Source: Halomarinibacterium sp041392125 (lineage in GTDB: Bacteria; Bacteroidota; Bacteroidia; Flavobacteriales; Flavobacteriaceae). Taken from it: 64,000 nucleotides of DNA. The notes under the pieces were generated by a model that worked only from the letters and a program-made list of their open reading frames with translations, made no database searches and was not told the origin of the DNA. Position 1 is the first letter of the stretch. Every line of letters begins with the position of its first letter. Positions 1 to 9,296 of this stretch are shown here, one piece after another. The translations under genes were made by a program, and so were the position numbers. Where the stretch lies: positions 233,381-297,380 of the forward strand of contig JAWKMR010000005.1 of assembly GCA_041392125.1 (NCBI GenBank). Direction: 5' to 3'.

Positions 1-117
1 TTTCATTAGTACTGAAACATTTTAATGAAATCTAAGTCTATTATGAAACACCTAAACTTACTTGTTTTATAATTTATTTGGATTAGCCTCTTAAAAAAAT
101 TAATAGCATGTTAGGTA

Positions 118-155
118 AACCCTCTTTCCGAAAATATGTAGGAAGGAGGGTTTTT
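118..155 (+). terminator. Intrinsic terminator of a gene left of the window
   Basis: The arms AACCCTCTTTCC (118-129) and GGAAGGAGGGTT (141-152) pair over 12 bp with one G-U pair around an 11-nt loop, and a T-run follows. No gene is visible in the first 200 bases, so it most likely ends a plus-strand transcript that starts outside the window. The rest of 1-201 shows nothing else clear. Confidence 0.75.
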
Positions 156-201
156 AATTTAATTTGAGTATTATTGTGGTTCAATTACTTCAAATTAAAA
201 C

Positions 202-1683
202 ATGAGACTTTCAAATATTCTTTTATTTGCTTTAAGTACTATTTTCATCATTTCTTGTGGAAAAGACGAAAATCCAAACACAGACGATAGTTCTACGACT
301 CTGGAAGAAGAGCGATTAGAAACCACTATGCAAATTACAGGTGGAGATTCCAAAGTTTGGCGCATTGCTTCTGCTTCATTAACCAATGAATCAGGAACTT
401 TTGATATTAGTAACAATTTTAATGTGGTAGATGATGAGTTTGTTTTTTCTTCGGAAGGCACTCTGGAATGGCGGCAAGGAAACGATATCAATGTCAACGC
501 TACCTCACAACAAGAAACCTTATTAGATTATTACCGTTCTTCTTTAAACTCATCTTTTAATTTTAAACAAGACAGCAGTACTGAATTTACGGCTTTAAAT
601 GGAAGAATTTCCTTAACAGTAGTCAATGAAAATTCTATTAACGGTACTATTACCTACGATGGCAGAATGTTGGGAGGTGAGATTACAATAACGCTTACTC
701 CAAAACTGGCGGAAGACTATGTTTCTGCACCACAAAATGGTTTGAATTTCACGGAACTTTTTACGTTTGAAAGTTCTGGCATTAATGGTCATGCACCTGG
801 AATGATTGGTTCAAATAGTGAAAATTCTATCTATATAGTAACTAGAGAATATCAAGGATATAATGGATATATTTTTCCAGAAAGAATCATAAAATATAAC
901 TTAGGAAATAGTGAAGTTTTAGAGAATAATTTTGATAATCAAGATTTTGTATCTAAGCAGCTTCATATTATTAATAATAGGTTAATAGTAATTGGCGGAC
1001 AATATATTAATGATTATCCTTTAGACTTTAGTTCAGTACCTAATTCTATGTTCCACGGGTTAGAAATAACAAGATTTGGAATGTCTATACTTGATGATAA
1101 AGCATATATAATTGGTGGAAGTTTAGAATTTGATCCTGTTACACAAACTTTCATAAATGGAGAAAAGGTTTATTCTTGGAATTTAAACACCCAATCACTA
1201 GAATATGTTACTGATCTTCCAGAAGAAAGATATGGGGCTAGGGCTACAATAATTAATAATAAGCTCTATGTTTTTGGTGGCATGAAAACATTTTTCCCAT
1301 TACAGCCAGATCCAAGCAATACTATTTTTATATATGATATTACATCAGGGACTATAGATACTGAATTTATGAGTCAAAGTTTTGAACAAACATTTGTAAA
1401 CTCAAATCAAAATCTTACTTATATTGCTGGACACAAAAGAGTTGAAGACATTAATGGTGAACTTATAGGTTGGGATTTTTCATTTGCAACTTACAATACA
1501 GAAACTGGGGTTTATCAAGAAATACCACACAATTTGGCAAATCCAAACAATATCTATAACGTTTGGAGTATGTGTATTTACAATAATAAAATGTATGTTA
1601 TCTATGGAGATATCACCCAAGAAAATGACCCAGATAATGGCATCATACCCTCTTGGTCTGTGATGGTAGCAGATTTGGATTAA
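202..1683 (+). CDS. Kelch-like beta-propeller lipoprotein
   Basis: The 493-aa product starts with a lipoprotein signal: a hydrophobic stretch ends in the lipobox-like FIISCGKD, with the lipidated Cys near residue 19, so it should be anchored to the cell envelope. Residues about 20-170 form an acidic N-terminal domain of unknown type. From about residue 180 onward there are spaced blades with kelch-like cores: VIGG (about 262), YIIGG (about 301), YVFGG (about 355) and a degenerate YVIYG (about 464). This suggests a beta-propeller, probably for binding protein or glycan; no catalytic motif is evident. The gene stands alone and converges with fabH across a shared terminator. The specific function is unknown. 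The call of a lipoprotein with a propeller is fairly safe. Confidence 0.75.
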   Translation: MRLSNILLFALSTIFIISCGKDENPNTDDSSTTLEEERLETTMQITGGDSKVWRIASASLTNESGTFDISNNFNVVDDEFVFSSEGTLEWRQGNDINVNATSQQETLLDYYRSSLNSSFNFKQDSSTEFTALNGRISLTVVNENSINGTITYDGRMLGGEITITLTPKLAEDYVSAPQNGLNFTELFTFESSGINGHAPGMIGSNSENSIYIVTREYQGYNGYIFPERIIKYNLGNSEVLENNFDNQDFVSKQLHIINNRLIVIGGQYINDYPLDFSSVPNSMFHGLEITRFGMSILDDKAYIIGGSLEFDPVTQTFINGEKVYSWNLNTQSLEYVTDLPEERYGARATIINNKLYVFGGMKTFFPLQPDPSNTIFIYDITSGTIDTEFMSQSFEQTFVNSNQNLTYIAGHKRVEDINGELIGWDFSFATYNTETGVYQEIPHNLANPNNIYNVWSMCIYNNKMYVIYGDITQENDPDNGIIPSWSVMVADLD

Positions 1684-1701
1684 ATTAGATTTCTAAATAA
1701 T

Positions 1702-1735
1702 AAAAAGCCCTTCATATTGTTCGAAGGGCTTTTTT
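1702..1735. terminator. Bidirectional terminator between the lipoprotein gene and fabH
   Basis: AAAAAGCCCTTC (1702-1713) pairs perfectly with GAAGGGCTTTTT (1723-1734) around a 9-nt loop. T-runs are present in both directions, so it can serve both convergent genes. Confidence 0.85.
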
Positions 1736-1746
1736 ATATTCTTAAA

Positions 1747-2757
1747 TTACCACCTTATAATGACACTCCCCCAAGTAAAGCCACTTCCAAAGGCAGCCAA
1801 AACTACCAAATCGCCTTCTTTTATTTTTCCCTTTTCCCAGGCTTCGGTTAAAGCAATAGGGATGGACGCCGCCGTGGTATTTCCGTAGTTTTGAATATTA
1901 TTGTAGACCTGATCGTCACTCAAGTTAAATTTTTTCTGAATAAACTGCGAAATGCGCAAATTGGCCTGATGCGGAATCAACATGTCAATATCGCTCACCG
2001 AAAGATTGTTTGTCTGTAGTCCTTCCATAATTACTTCCGAAAAACGTACTACCGCATTTTTAAACACAAATTGGCCGTTCATATACGGAAAATAGCTTTC
2101 ATCATTAGGGTCGTTTTCAGTAATAATATCCGTCACCCAACGCGTTCCCATACCGGGCGCTTTTACAATTAATTCTTCGGCATAAGCTCCTTCCGAATGT
2201 AAATGAGTGGATAAAATTCCTTTACTGCGATCATCACTTCTACTCACAATGGCGGCTCCTGCCCCATCGCCAAATATAACCGAAACACCCCGCCCACGAG
2301 TGGTTTTATCCAATCCATGCGAATGTAATTCACTCCCAATAACAAGAATATTTTTATACATTCCTGTTTTAATAAAGTTATCTGCTACAGAAAGGGCATA
2401 CACAAAGCCGGAACACTGATTCCGAACATCCAACGCCCCCACGGTCCTAAGTCCCAATTCCTTTTGCACAGCTACCCCGGGACCCGGAAAATAATAATCG
2501 GGGCTCAACGTAGCAAAAATCACAAAATCTATTTCTTCGTGAGAAATACCCGCACGTTCCATGGCTATTTTAGCCGCCTTAACACCCATGTTGGTGGTGG
2601 TGTCATCACTACCTCTTACCGCCCAACGACGTTGTTTAATTCCGGTTCGTTCCTGGATCCAAGCATCGTTGGTATCCATCATTTTTGAAAGATCATCATT
2701 GGTAACCACATTGTTAGGTACATAAAATCCTAATCCCGTAATTTTTGAAGAATACAT
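1747..2757 (-). CDS. fabH: 3-oxoacyl-ACP synthase III (FabH/KAS III)
   Basis: The product is a 336-aa thiolase-fold condensing enzyme that joins an acyl-CoA primer to malonyl-ACP to start fatty-acid synthesis in the cytoplasm. The start chosen is the internal Met (MYSSKITGLGFYVPN); the upstream in-frame Met would add nine residues that do not fit the family. The catalytic triad is complete: Cys115 in NQCSGF, His263 in IPHQANLRI and Asn293 in YGNTTAAS. The glycine-rich C-terminus (AAFGSGFTWGS) is also typical. Many Bacteroidetes carry fabH beside rpmF and acc genes, but here it stands alone, so it may be a second paralog or a relative with another acyl substrate. A structured leader or small RNA lies just upstream (2820-2906). 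Confidence 0.92.
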   Translation of the reverse strand: MYSSKITGLGFYVPNNVVTNDDLSKMMDTNDAWIQERTGIKQRRWAVRGSDDTTTNMGVKAAKIAMERAGISHEEIDFVIFATLSPDYYFPGPGVAVQKELGLRTVGALDVRNQCSGFVYALSVADNFIKTGMYKNILVIGSELHSHGLDKTTRGRGVSVIFGDGAGAAIVSRSDDRSKGILSTHLHSEGAYAEELIVKAPGMGTRWVTDIITENDPNDESYFPYMNGQFVFKNAVVRFSEVIMEGLQTNNLSVSDIDMLIPHQANLRISQFIQKKFNLSDDQVYNNIQNYGNTTAASIPIALTEAWEKGKIKEGDLVVLAAFGSGFTWGSVIIRW

Positions 2758-2819
2758 AAAATAAGTATTAAAAACTGAGAACAATATAATGAGAAGTATT
2801 CATTATTCAGAAAAATATA

Positions 2820-2906
2820 AAAAAATAAAGGTGCCACCACAGCACCTTTATGCAAACAACCTAACCAATAATAGAAATAATGAAGTTTATGTTGGGTATT
2901 TCTATT
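2820..2906 (-). ncRNA. Candidate structured RNA or attenuator upstream of fabH
   Basis: This lies in the 304-bp fabH-htpG gap. On the minus strand a perfect 10-bp stem, AATAGAAATA/TATTTCTATT (2897-2906 with 2870-2879), is followed by a short linker. A perfect 9-bp hairpin, TAAAGGTGC/GCACCTTTA (2826-2834 with 2842-2850), comes next, with a T-run at its minus-strand 3' side. A TATATTTG box (2910-2917) just upstream matches the flavobacterial -7 element, although no TTG lies at the usual distance. No convincing coding frame covers it. It could be an independent RNA of about 85 nt or a terminating leader controlling fabH. I do not recognise the family. Confidence 0.45.
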
Positions 2907-2909
2907 CTT

Positions 2910-2917
2910 CAAATATA
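2910..2917 (-). promoter_or_regulatory. Putative -7 box (TATATTTG) for the fabH leader
   Basis: Reading the minus strand, TATATTTG fits TAnnTTTG exactly. It sits immediately before the first stem of the candidate RNA. No -33 TTG is found 17-23 nt upstream, so support is partial. Confidence 0.4.
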
Positions 2918-2985
2918 TAAAATGTTTAACTATTTTATAAAATTATTAAACAATAATTAACATTTTTTCTATGTCACAAAAAAAA

Positions 2986-3025
2986 TGACAGCTTGTCACT
3001 TTTTTGCATCATGGTATTTTATTTG
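2986..3025 (+). promoter_or_regulatory. htpG promoter region with palindrome TGACAGCTTGTCA
   Basis: A perfect TGACA-GCT-TGTCA inverted repeat (2986-2998) is flanked by A-rich and T-rich runs. Its second arm contains a TTG. About 22-23 nt further on is TTTATTTG (3018-3025), one mismatch from TAnnTTTG. The palindrome therefore overlaps the likely -33 region and may be an operator. It is not a CIRCE element. Confidence 0.4.
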
Positions 3026-3061
3026 AGCATAGCAGACTCATAATCTTAAAACCTAAAAACA

Positions 3062-4951
3062 ATGAATAAAGGGACTATTAATGTTTCTGTAGAAAACATT
3101 TTTCCGTTAATCAAAAAGTTTCTATATAGTGACCATGAAATCTTTCTTCGTGAACTAATCAGCAATGCTACCGATGCTACCTTGAAGCTGAAACACCTCA
3201 CCAGTATTGGAGAGGCCAAAGTGGAATATGGCAATCCCATTATTGAAGTAAAAATTGACAAAAAGAAAAAACAACTTCATATTATTGACCAAGGAATTGG
3301 AATGACTGCCGAAGAAGTACAAAAATACATTAACGAAATTGCCTTTTCCGGTGCCGAAGAATTCATTGAAAAATACAAAGACAAAAAAGGTGCAGAAGCC
3401 GGAATTATAGGGCATTTTGGCCTTGGCTTTTACTCGGCTTTTATGGTGGCAGACAAGGTTGAAATTATTACCAAAAGCTATCTCGATGAACCTGCAGCGC
3501 ATTGGGTGTGCGACGGTTCTCCGAATTATACCCTCGAGCCCCACGATAAGAAAGAACGGGGAACCCAGATTATACTTCACATAAGTGATGATGAAAAATC
3601 ATTTCTGGAAGAAGCGCGCATCCGAGAATTGCTGGTGAAGTACAACAAATTTATGCCCATCCCTATTAAGTTTGGGACTAAAACCGAAACACTTCCAAAA
3701 CCTGAAGGTGCCAAAGAAGACGATCCTGCGCCTACCCAAGAAGTTGATAACATCATTAACAACCCAAACCCTGCTTGGACCAAACAGCCTGCTGATTTAA
3801 AAGACGAAGACTACAAAAGTTTTTATCGCGAGCTCTATCCCATGCAGTTTGAAGAGCCACTCTTCAATATTCATTTAAATGTAGATTATCCCTTTAACCT
3901 TACGGGAATTTTGTATTTCCCAAAAATGACAAAAGATTTAAATATTCAGAAGGACAGAATTCAACTCTATCAAAATCAGGTGTTTGTAACCGATAATGTG
4001 GAAGGTATTGTACCCGAATTTTTAACCATGCTTCGCGGGGTTATCGACAGTCCGGACATTCCGTTAAATGTTTCACGAAGCTATTTGCAGGCAGACGGTA
4101 ATGTGAAAAAAATATCCAGTTACATTACCCGTAAAGTAGCTGATAAACTGAAAAGTCTTTTCAATGAAAATCGGGAAGATTTTGAAAAGAAATGGGACGA
4201 CATTAAAATTGTGATTGAATACGGAATGCTTACCGAAGAAAAATTCTTCGAAAAAGCACAAAGTTTTGCTTTGTATCCCACAGTAGATGGAGCGTATTTC
4301 ACTTTTGAAGAACTTTCAGAAAAAATAAAACCACTGCAAACAGACAAAAACGAAACCCTTGTGGTGTTGTATGCTTCAGACAAAGAAGCGCAACATAGCT
4401 ATATTGAAGCTGCCAAAGAAAAAGGGTATGAAATATTGCTTCTTGACTCTCCTATAGTGTCGCACTTACTACAGAAATTAGAAAGTGACAAAGAGAAAGT
4501 TTCTTTCGTGAGAGTAGATAGTGATAGTGTTGAAAATTTAATTAAGAAAGAAGAAGAAAACCTTTCAAAATTAAGTGATGAAGAAAAAGAAAACTTAAAA
4601 ACAAGCTTGGAAGAATTAATCCCTTCTGAGAAATTTTCGATACAATTGGAAGCGCTTGATAGTAAAGCAAATCCTTTTACTATTACCGAGCCCGAGTTTA
4701 TGCGCCGTATGAAAGAAATGCAGCAAACCGGTGGCGGCGGAATGTTTGGTATGGGCGGCTTTCCGGAAATGTACCATCTGGTGGTAAACACCAACCATGA
4801 ATTGGTTTCTGAAATTCTCAACACAAAAACCGACAAGAAAAAAGAACGCTTGGTAAATCAAGCACTTGACTTAGCAAAATTGAGTAAAAATTTATTAAAA
4901 GGAGAAGAGCTAACAAAGTTTATAAAACGTAGTTACGAAATGATTAAATAA
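3062..4951 (+). CDS. htpG: Molecular chaperone HtpG (Hsp90)
   Basis: The 629-aa cytoplasmic ATP-dependent chaperone has the usual Hsp90 layout and near-normal length. An N-terminal GHKL ATPase domain shows LRELISNATDA (about residues 30-41), DQGIGMT and GHFGLGFYSAFMV. The middle domain carries the client/ATPase-loop Arg region (VSRSYLQ), and a C-terminal dimerisation domain follows. It has a short methionine/glycine stretch (MQQTGGGGMFGMGG) near residues 550-565 that resembles a flexible linker. The ATG start follows an A-rich leader. It is monocistronic with its own terminator downstream. The promoter overlaps a palindrome that could mediate stress control, but no known heat-shock operator is recognisable. 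Confidence 0.97.
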   Translation: MNKGTINVSVENIFPLIKKFLYSDHEIFLRELISNATDATLKLKHLTSIGEAKVEYGNPIIEVKIDKKKKQLHIIDQGIGMTAEEVQKYINEIAFSGAEEFIEKYKDKKGAEAGIIGHFGLGFYSAFMVADKVEIITKSYLDEPAAHWVCDGSPNYTLEPHDKKERGTQIILHISDDEKSFLEEARIRELLVKYNKFMPIPIKFGTKTETLPKPEGAKEDDPAPTQEVDNIINNPNPAWTKQPADLKDEDYKSFYRELYPMQFEEPLFNIHLNVDYPFNLTGILYFPKMTKDLNIQKDRIQLYQNQVFVTDNVEGIVPEFLTMLRGVIDSPDIPLNVSRSYLQADGNVKKISSYITRKVADKLKSLFNENREDFEKKWDDIKIVIEYGMLTEEKFFEKAQSFALYPTVDGAYFTFEELSEKIKPLQTDKNETLVVLYASDKEAQHSYIEAAKEKGYEILLLDSPIVSHLLQKLESDKEKVSFVRVDSDSVENLIKKEEENLSKLSDEEKENLKTSLEELIPSEKFSIQLEALDSKANPFTITEPEFMRRMKEMQQTGGGGMFGMGGFPEMYHLVVNTNHELVSEILNTKTDKKKERLVNQALDLAKLSKNLLKGEELTKFIKRSYEMIK

Positions 4952-4972
4952 CCCTTTTTGCAGATGAAAAGC

Positions 4973-5002
4973 AAAATCGTCCAATTGGACGATTTTTTTT
5001 TG
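4973..5002 (+). terminator. Intrinsic terminator of htpG
   Basis: AAAATCGTCC (4973-4982) pairs with GGACGATTTT (4987-4996) around AATT, followed by a T-run. Confidence 0.85.
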
Positions 5003-5055
5003 TTAAAAAGTTAAAATTAAGTGAAGTATTTACTTTTAAAAAAAAATTTTTACCC

Positions 5056-5063
5056 TATTTTTG
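5056..5063 (+). promoter_or_regulatory. -7 box TATTTTTG of the first T9SS giant gene
   Basis: This is a perfect TAnnTTTG match about 31 nt before the ATG. The second T9SS type A giant gene has the identical octamer at 13261-13268. No TTG lies at the standard -33 spacing in either case. Confidence 0.45.
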
Positions 5064-5094
5064 AAAATACTAATATTAATCAAATTTGTTAATT

Positions 5095-8000
5095 ATGAAA
5101 AAAATTACCCTTTTGTGGCAATTAGCCATTCTTATTTTTTTCAATTTCCAGCTTAATGCCCAGCGTTACTCCTCTGGAGAGCGAGAAACTGTCCCCTTGA
5201 CAGCAAAAACAAAGCTTGAAATTGAAAATGCAAAAAAGAACTATTCCTCACGATCATCCACAAACACATCGCCTCAAATGATGGCGTCTACCTATGTGGG
5301 TTCTTTTCTTGTGGGCGATGGTCCTAGTTGGACAGTTAATCCTCCTTCCTATACTGCACAAGAAGCTGCTGCTTTGATCTTTGGAGGGAGCCCTTCAGAT
5401 TATTTTATTTCTACGAATCCAAATACTGTAGATCCGATGACTATTACCCATACTGCTTGGACAGATTCTTGGGGTGGTCCTTGTCAAGAACTTGCAGAAG
5501 ATTTTAAAATTGATGTTGGAGCTGTTGGATATAACGATCCAGGAGGCCCTGGAACTGCTACTTCAGCCTATGTTAATGATCACCCAAGTTGTTGGCCTCT
5601 AGAGAATTTCGTATGGCTAGCTGGTTCTGCACCCATTACTGCTTGTGGCCCAGGTGGATTACCCATTGACAACCCTCTAGGTTCCAACTGTACTGCAATA
5701 TCTCCTGCAGCTGTTGCTGGAGGTACCGTTATAGGAAGCAACATCGGGGAATATCAATTGAGCAATATTACCATAGATATTGTCCATACTTGGGATTCCG
5801 ACTTGGATATAAGTATTCAGTCACCCTCAGGAACCATTCTAGATTTATCTTCCGATAATGGAGGATCTGGAGATAATTATCAAATTACTGTTTTTCAAGA
5901 TGGAGCTCCTGTAATCACTACGGGATCACCTCCATTTAATGGTACTTTCCAAGCTGAAGGAGGGACTTTTGCCTCTACATTTGCTGGAGAAAACATTAAC
6001 GGTAACTGGACATTAATTGCGAGCGATGATGTTTGCTCTTTTGATGGAGGAACATTAAACAGTTACTGTATTACGTTCGAGCCTATTCTAGTCATAGGAG
6101 ATCCCCCAGTAATTTCTTGTCCAGCAGATATTACTGCAGATAATGCCGCCGGGCAATGTGGTGCTGTAGTAAACTTTGCTGCTGTTGCTGTAGATACCGA
6201 AGATGGTAACATTTCTGGCTCTATTGTCTATACACCCGATACCGGAAGCTTCTTCCCTGTAGGAACGACAACGGTAACTGCTTCAGTAACCGATAGCGAT
6301 GGCAATACCTCAGAATGTACTTTTGATGTGACTGTGGTTGATGCAGAAGACCCTGTAGTTACTTGTACCGATTTCACTGCTGAATTAGATGCTACTGGAA
6401 ACGTAACCGTATTCCCAAGCGATGTTGCTTCGGCTACAGATAACTGTCCCGGTGTTACTATGGATTTCCTTATCTCTGGTGTTCCTGGTCCAGCTGATAT
6501 TATTACCACCTTATTTAACAGAAACAATGGTGGTGGCTTTGGAGGAGCTGTATATTTTGATGTTACCGTAGGTCCTTCAGATATACAAATTACCGATTTG
6601 GAAACTAACACCCAAGAAACAGGTGCTATGACTATGGATGTTTATACTTTACTTGGAACTTCTGTTGGAAATCAGCAAAATCCTGGAGCTTGGACATTAA
6701 TGGCAACCGGTTCGGGAACTGGAGCCGGTCTTAACAATCCATCGATGCTAGCTTTAGACAATCCTATTATCCTATCAGCAAATATGACCTATGGTTTTGC
6801 ATTAGTAATGGATGCTTCACACGGTCACGATTATTCAGGAACTGGAAGTAATCCAGCTCCCGGAAGTACCAGCTACTCTAATGCAGATCTTACACTTTCT
6901 TTAGGTTCAGCAAATAACACTCCTTTCTCTAGTGCTCCATTTACACCTAGAATTTGGAACGGAAGTTTGATTTATCAACCTTACACCAGTGTTGCAGTAC
7001 CAAGTCTTGATTATAGCTGTATGGAAGTTGGCCCTAACGATGTAACTGTAATAGCTACCGATGCCGCAGGAAACACCTCTACCTGTACCGCAGTGGTTAC
7101 TGTAGAAGATAATATTGCTCCGGTAATTGCGTGTATTGGAGAACCTGTTCCTGTAACCGATTCCGTTTCAGATAACCCGGGACTTCCATTTGGAGCTTCT
7201 CCAACGACTATTACCAGTACCATTGATGTGACGGATGATTTTGTGATTAACGACCTTGATGTAGATTTAGATATTTCACATACTTGGGTAGGAGATATTA
7301 TTGTTGAAATCCAATCTCCTGCAGGAACTTCAGTAACCATTGTAGATCAACCAGGATCTCCTGTTACCGTGGATGGATGTCCCGGTCAGAATATGGTGGT
7401 AACCCTTGATGACGAGGCAACCTTACCTATTGAAGACGAGTGTGGTGCCGGTGTTCCTTCTATTAGCGGAACCTTTACCCCTAACAACCCGCTTTCTGCT
7501 TTTGATGGGGAAAGCACTCTGGGAACTTGGACCATTACGGTAACCGATGCCTTCCCTGCACTTGACGATGGAGTATTGAACAGCTGGGGCTTAAGTTATA
7601 CCCACGATGTAGTTGCTGCACCTTACGAAGCTATATTAGATGGCACTACCGGTACGGTAACTGTAGATCTTAACGACCTATTGTTAAGTGTAGATGAAGC
7701 TTGTAGCTATACCGTAACCACCGGTGGAGGTGCTCCCGTTCCAGGAAGTATCACAACCCTGTTCGATTCTAACAATGGTGGTTCCAACGGAGGAGCAATC
7801 TATTTTGACCTCACCGTAGGACCACAGGATATTACCCTGAACGATTTGGATATCAATACCGATGAGCCTGGAGCCTTTACGATGGATATCTATACCTTAG
7901 TAGGCACCTATGTAGGCAACACCGGAAATGCAGGTGCTTGGACCTTGGCCACAAGTTCTTCAGGAACGGCCTCAGGAACCCTTAACGTGCCTTCTAATGC

Positions 8001-9138
8001 TGTTTTGGATACTCCGCTTGTATTGACTGCCAACACTACCTATGGGATGGCCTTGGTATTGGATGCTTCTCACGGACATAGCTATTCAGGAACTGGTAGT
8101 GACCCTTCGCCCGGTAGCACCAACTATTCCAATGCAGACCTTACTCTTGACTTAGGGGCAGCAACCAATGTTCCGTTCGACGGGTCTCCATTCAGCCCAA
8201 GAATATTCAATGGTACTCTTAACTATGTTACTGGCGAACCTGTAGCTACCGAAGTTACCTTCGATTGCTCGCAATTAGGAGAAAACCAAGTAGAGATAAC
8301 CGTAACCGATGCCAGTGGAAACTCTTCTACCTGTACTGCAACGGTAAATGTTATCGATAATACCGATCCTATCTTGGTATGTATGGATGCTACCGTATCT
8401 CTTGATGAAAACGGTATGGCTTCGATAACTCCAGATTTGTTCATCGACACGGCTAACTCCTTCGATGCCTGTGGTATTACCATCACGGCGGTAGATGTAA
8501 CCGATGTTACTTGTGACGATATAGGTACTCCTATCACCGTTACAGTATTTGCCAGCGATGCCAGTGGAAACTTAGCTTCTTGTACGGCTACCTTAACGGT
8601 AGTGGATGATATGGGCCCAACCATTGAAGGATGTCCTGCAGACTTAACTGTAGATCCGGGACCACTTAACTTGTTCTATGAACTACCTGATTACTGGGCT
8701 CAAGGAGGTATCACCGCAGTGGACAACTGTACCGATCCGGTGACTATCTTTAGCCAAAGTCCGGCTCCGGGTACTTTATTACCCGATGGAGTGTATACCA
8801 TCTCTATTTGTGCTACCGATGAGTACGGAAATGAGGGTTGTTGTACCTTCGAGCTTACCGTAGAAAGTATCCTTGGTACCGACGATGTGGCTCTGGACAA
8901 CGCTATTGCGATGTATCCTAACCCAACCGATGGACAGGTAACTATTGCTAATACTTCTAACATTCAGTTGGAAAAAGCGGCGATTTACGATGCTAACGGA
9001 AGACTGGTGCAACAGGTTGACCTTCGTGGTATGACCACCGAGAGAACCTTCAACGTGTCTAGCCTTGCTTCGGGTGTGTATATGGTACAAATCCAAAGTG
9101 AAAGTGCACAAACCGTAAAACGTTTGATTAGAAGATAA
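5095..9138 (+). CDS. Secreted T9SS type A protein with P-domains and HYR domains
   Basis: The product is 1347 aa, using the ATG of MKKITLLWQ; a TTG three codons upstream is less likely. A Sec signal peptide ends near QLNAQ. Visible modules in order: a proprotein-convertase-P-like beta-sandwich (about 210-330, with LDISIQSPSGT and GNWTLIASDD); an HYR domain (about 340-416, ISCPADIT); a module of about 160 aa starting ITTLFNRNNGGG; a second P-like domain (about 700-835); a second copy of the 160-aa module (about 885-1045, ITTLFDSNNGGS); HYR-like domains; and a type A sorting domain (about 1266-1347, MYPNPTDGQVTI to KRLIRR). It is probably cleaved and attached to, or released from, the surface by T9SS. 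No protease or glycosidase catalytic domain is seen, so adhesion or matrix roles are more likely. The repeated 160-aa module is not one I can name. Confidence 0.88.
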   Translation: MKKITLLWQLAILIFFNFQLNAQRYSSGERETVPLTAKTKLEIENAKKNYSSRSSTNTSPQMMASTYVGSFLVGDGPSWTVNPPSYTAQEAAALIFGGSPSDYFISTNPNTVDPMTITHTAWTDSWGGPCQELAEDFKIDVGAVGYNDPGGPGTATSAYVNDHPSCWPLENFVWLAGSAPITACGPGGLPIDNPLGSNCTAISPAAVAGGTVIGSNIGEYQLSNITIDIVHTWDSDLDISIQSPSGTILDLSSDNGGSGDNYQITVFQDGAPVITTGSPPFNGTFQAEGGTFASTFAGENINGNWTLIASDDVCSFDGGTLNSYCITFEPILVIGDPPVISCPADITADNAAGQCGAVVNFAAVAVDTEDGNISGSIVYTPDTGSFFPVGTTTVTASVTDSDGNTSECTFDVTVVDAEDPVVTCTDFTAELDATGNVTVFPSDVASATDNCPGVTMDFLISGVPGPADIITTLFNRNNGGGFGGAVYFDVTVGPSDIQITDLETNTQETGAMTMDVYTLLGTSVGNQQNPGAWTLMATGSGTGAGLNNPSMLALDNPIILSANMTYGFALVMDASHGHDYSGTGSNPAPGSTSYSNADLTLSLGSANNTPFSSAPFTPRIWNGSLIYQPYTSVAVPSLDYSCMEVGPNDVTVIATDAAGNTSTCTAVVTVEDNIAPVIACIGEPVPVTDSVSDNPGLPFGASPTTITSTIDVTDDFVINDLDVDLDISHTWVGDIIVEIQSPAGTSVTIVDQPGSPVTVDGCPGQNMVVTLDDEATLPIEDECGAGVPSISGTFTPNNPLSAFDGESTLGTWTITVTDAFPALDDGVLNSWGLSYTHDVVAAPYEAILDGTTGTVTVDLNDLLLSVDEACSYTVTTGGGAPVPGSITTLFDSNNGGSNGGAIYFDLTVGPQDITLNDLDINTDEPGAFTMDIYTLVGTYVGNTGNAGAWTLATSSSGTASGTLNVPSNAVLDTPLVLTANTTYGMALVLDASHGHSYSGTGSDPSPGSTNYSNADLTLDLGAATNVPFDGSPFSPRIFNGTLNYVTGEPVATEVTFDCSQLGENQVEITVTDASGNSSTCTATVNVIDNTDPILVCMDATVSLDENGMASITPDLFIDTANSFDACGITITAVDVTDVTCDDIGTPITVTVFASDASGNLASCTATLTVVDDMGPTIEGCPADLTVDPGPLNLFYELPDYWAQGGITAVDNCTDPVTIFSQSPAPGTLLPDGVYTISICATDEYGNEGCCTFELTVESILGTDDVALDNAIAMYPNPTDGQVTIANTSNIQLEKAAIYDANGRLVQQVDLRGMTTERTFNVSSLASGVYMVQIQSESAQTVKRLIRR

Positions 9139-9160
9139 TTCAAAATCATCTTTATAAACA

Positions 9161-9193
9161 AAACCCCCTCCGTTTGGAGGGGGTTTTTTTTTT
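9161..9193 (+). terminator. Intrinsic terminator of the first T9SS giant gene
   Basis: CCCCCTCC (9164-9171) pairs with GGAGGGGG (9176-9183) around GTTT, extended by AAA/TTT and a long T-run. Confidence 0.9.
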
Positions 9194-9296
9194 GAATAAT
9201 TGATATTTAAGTATTTATACTTATTGTGGGCATCTTGAGCTAAGATTAATTTAGCAGTAATAAACCAAATATTAATAATCTTAAAACAAATTTATT

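Noticed and set aside
2758..2784. Upstream in-frame start for fabH (MFSVFNTYF)
   Set aside because: The family begins at about the MYSSKITGLG Met; the nine extra residues are hydrophobic and not typical of FabH.
2730..2912. 60-codon minus-strand reading frame overlapping the start of fabH
   Set aside because: It lies over the structured leader and the first codons of fabH, has no family features, and its length is expected by chance in AT-rich DNA.
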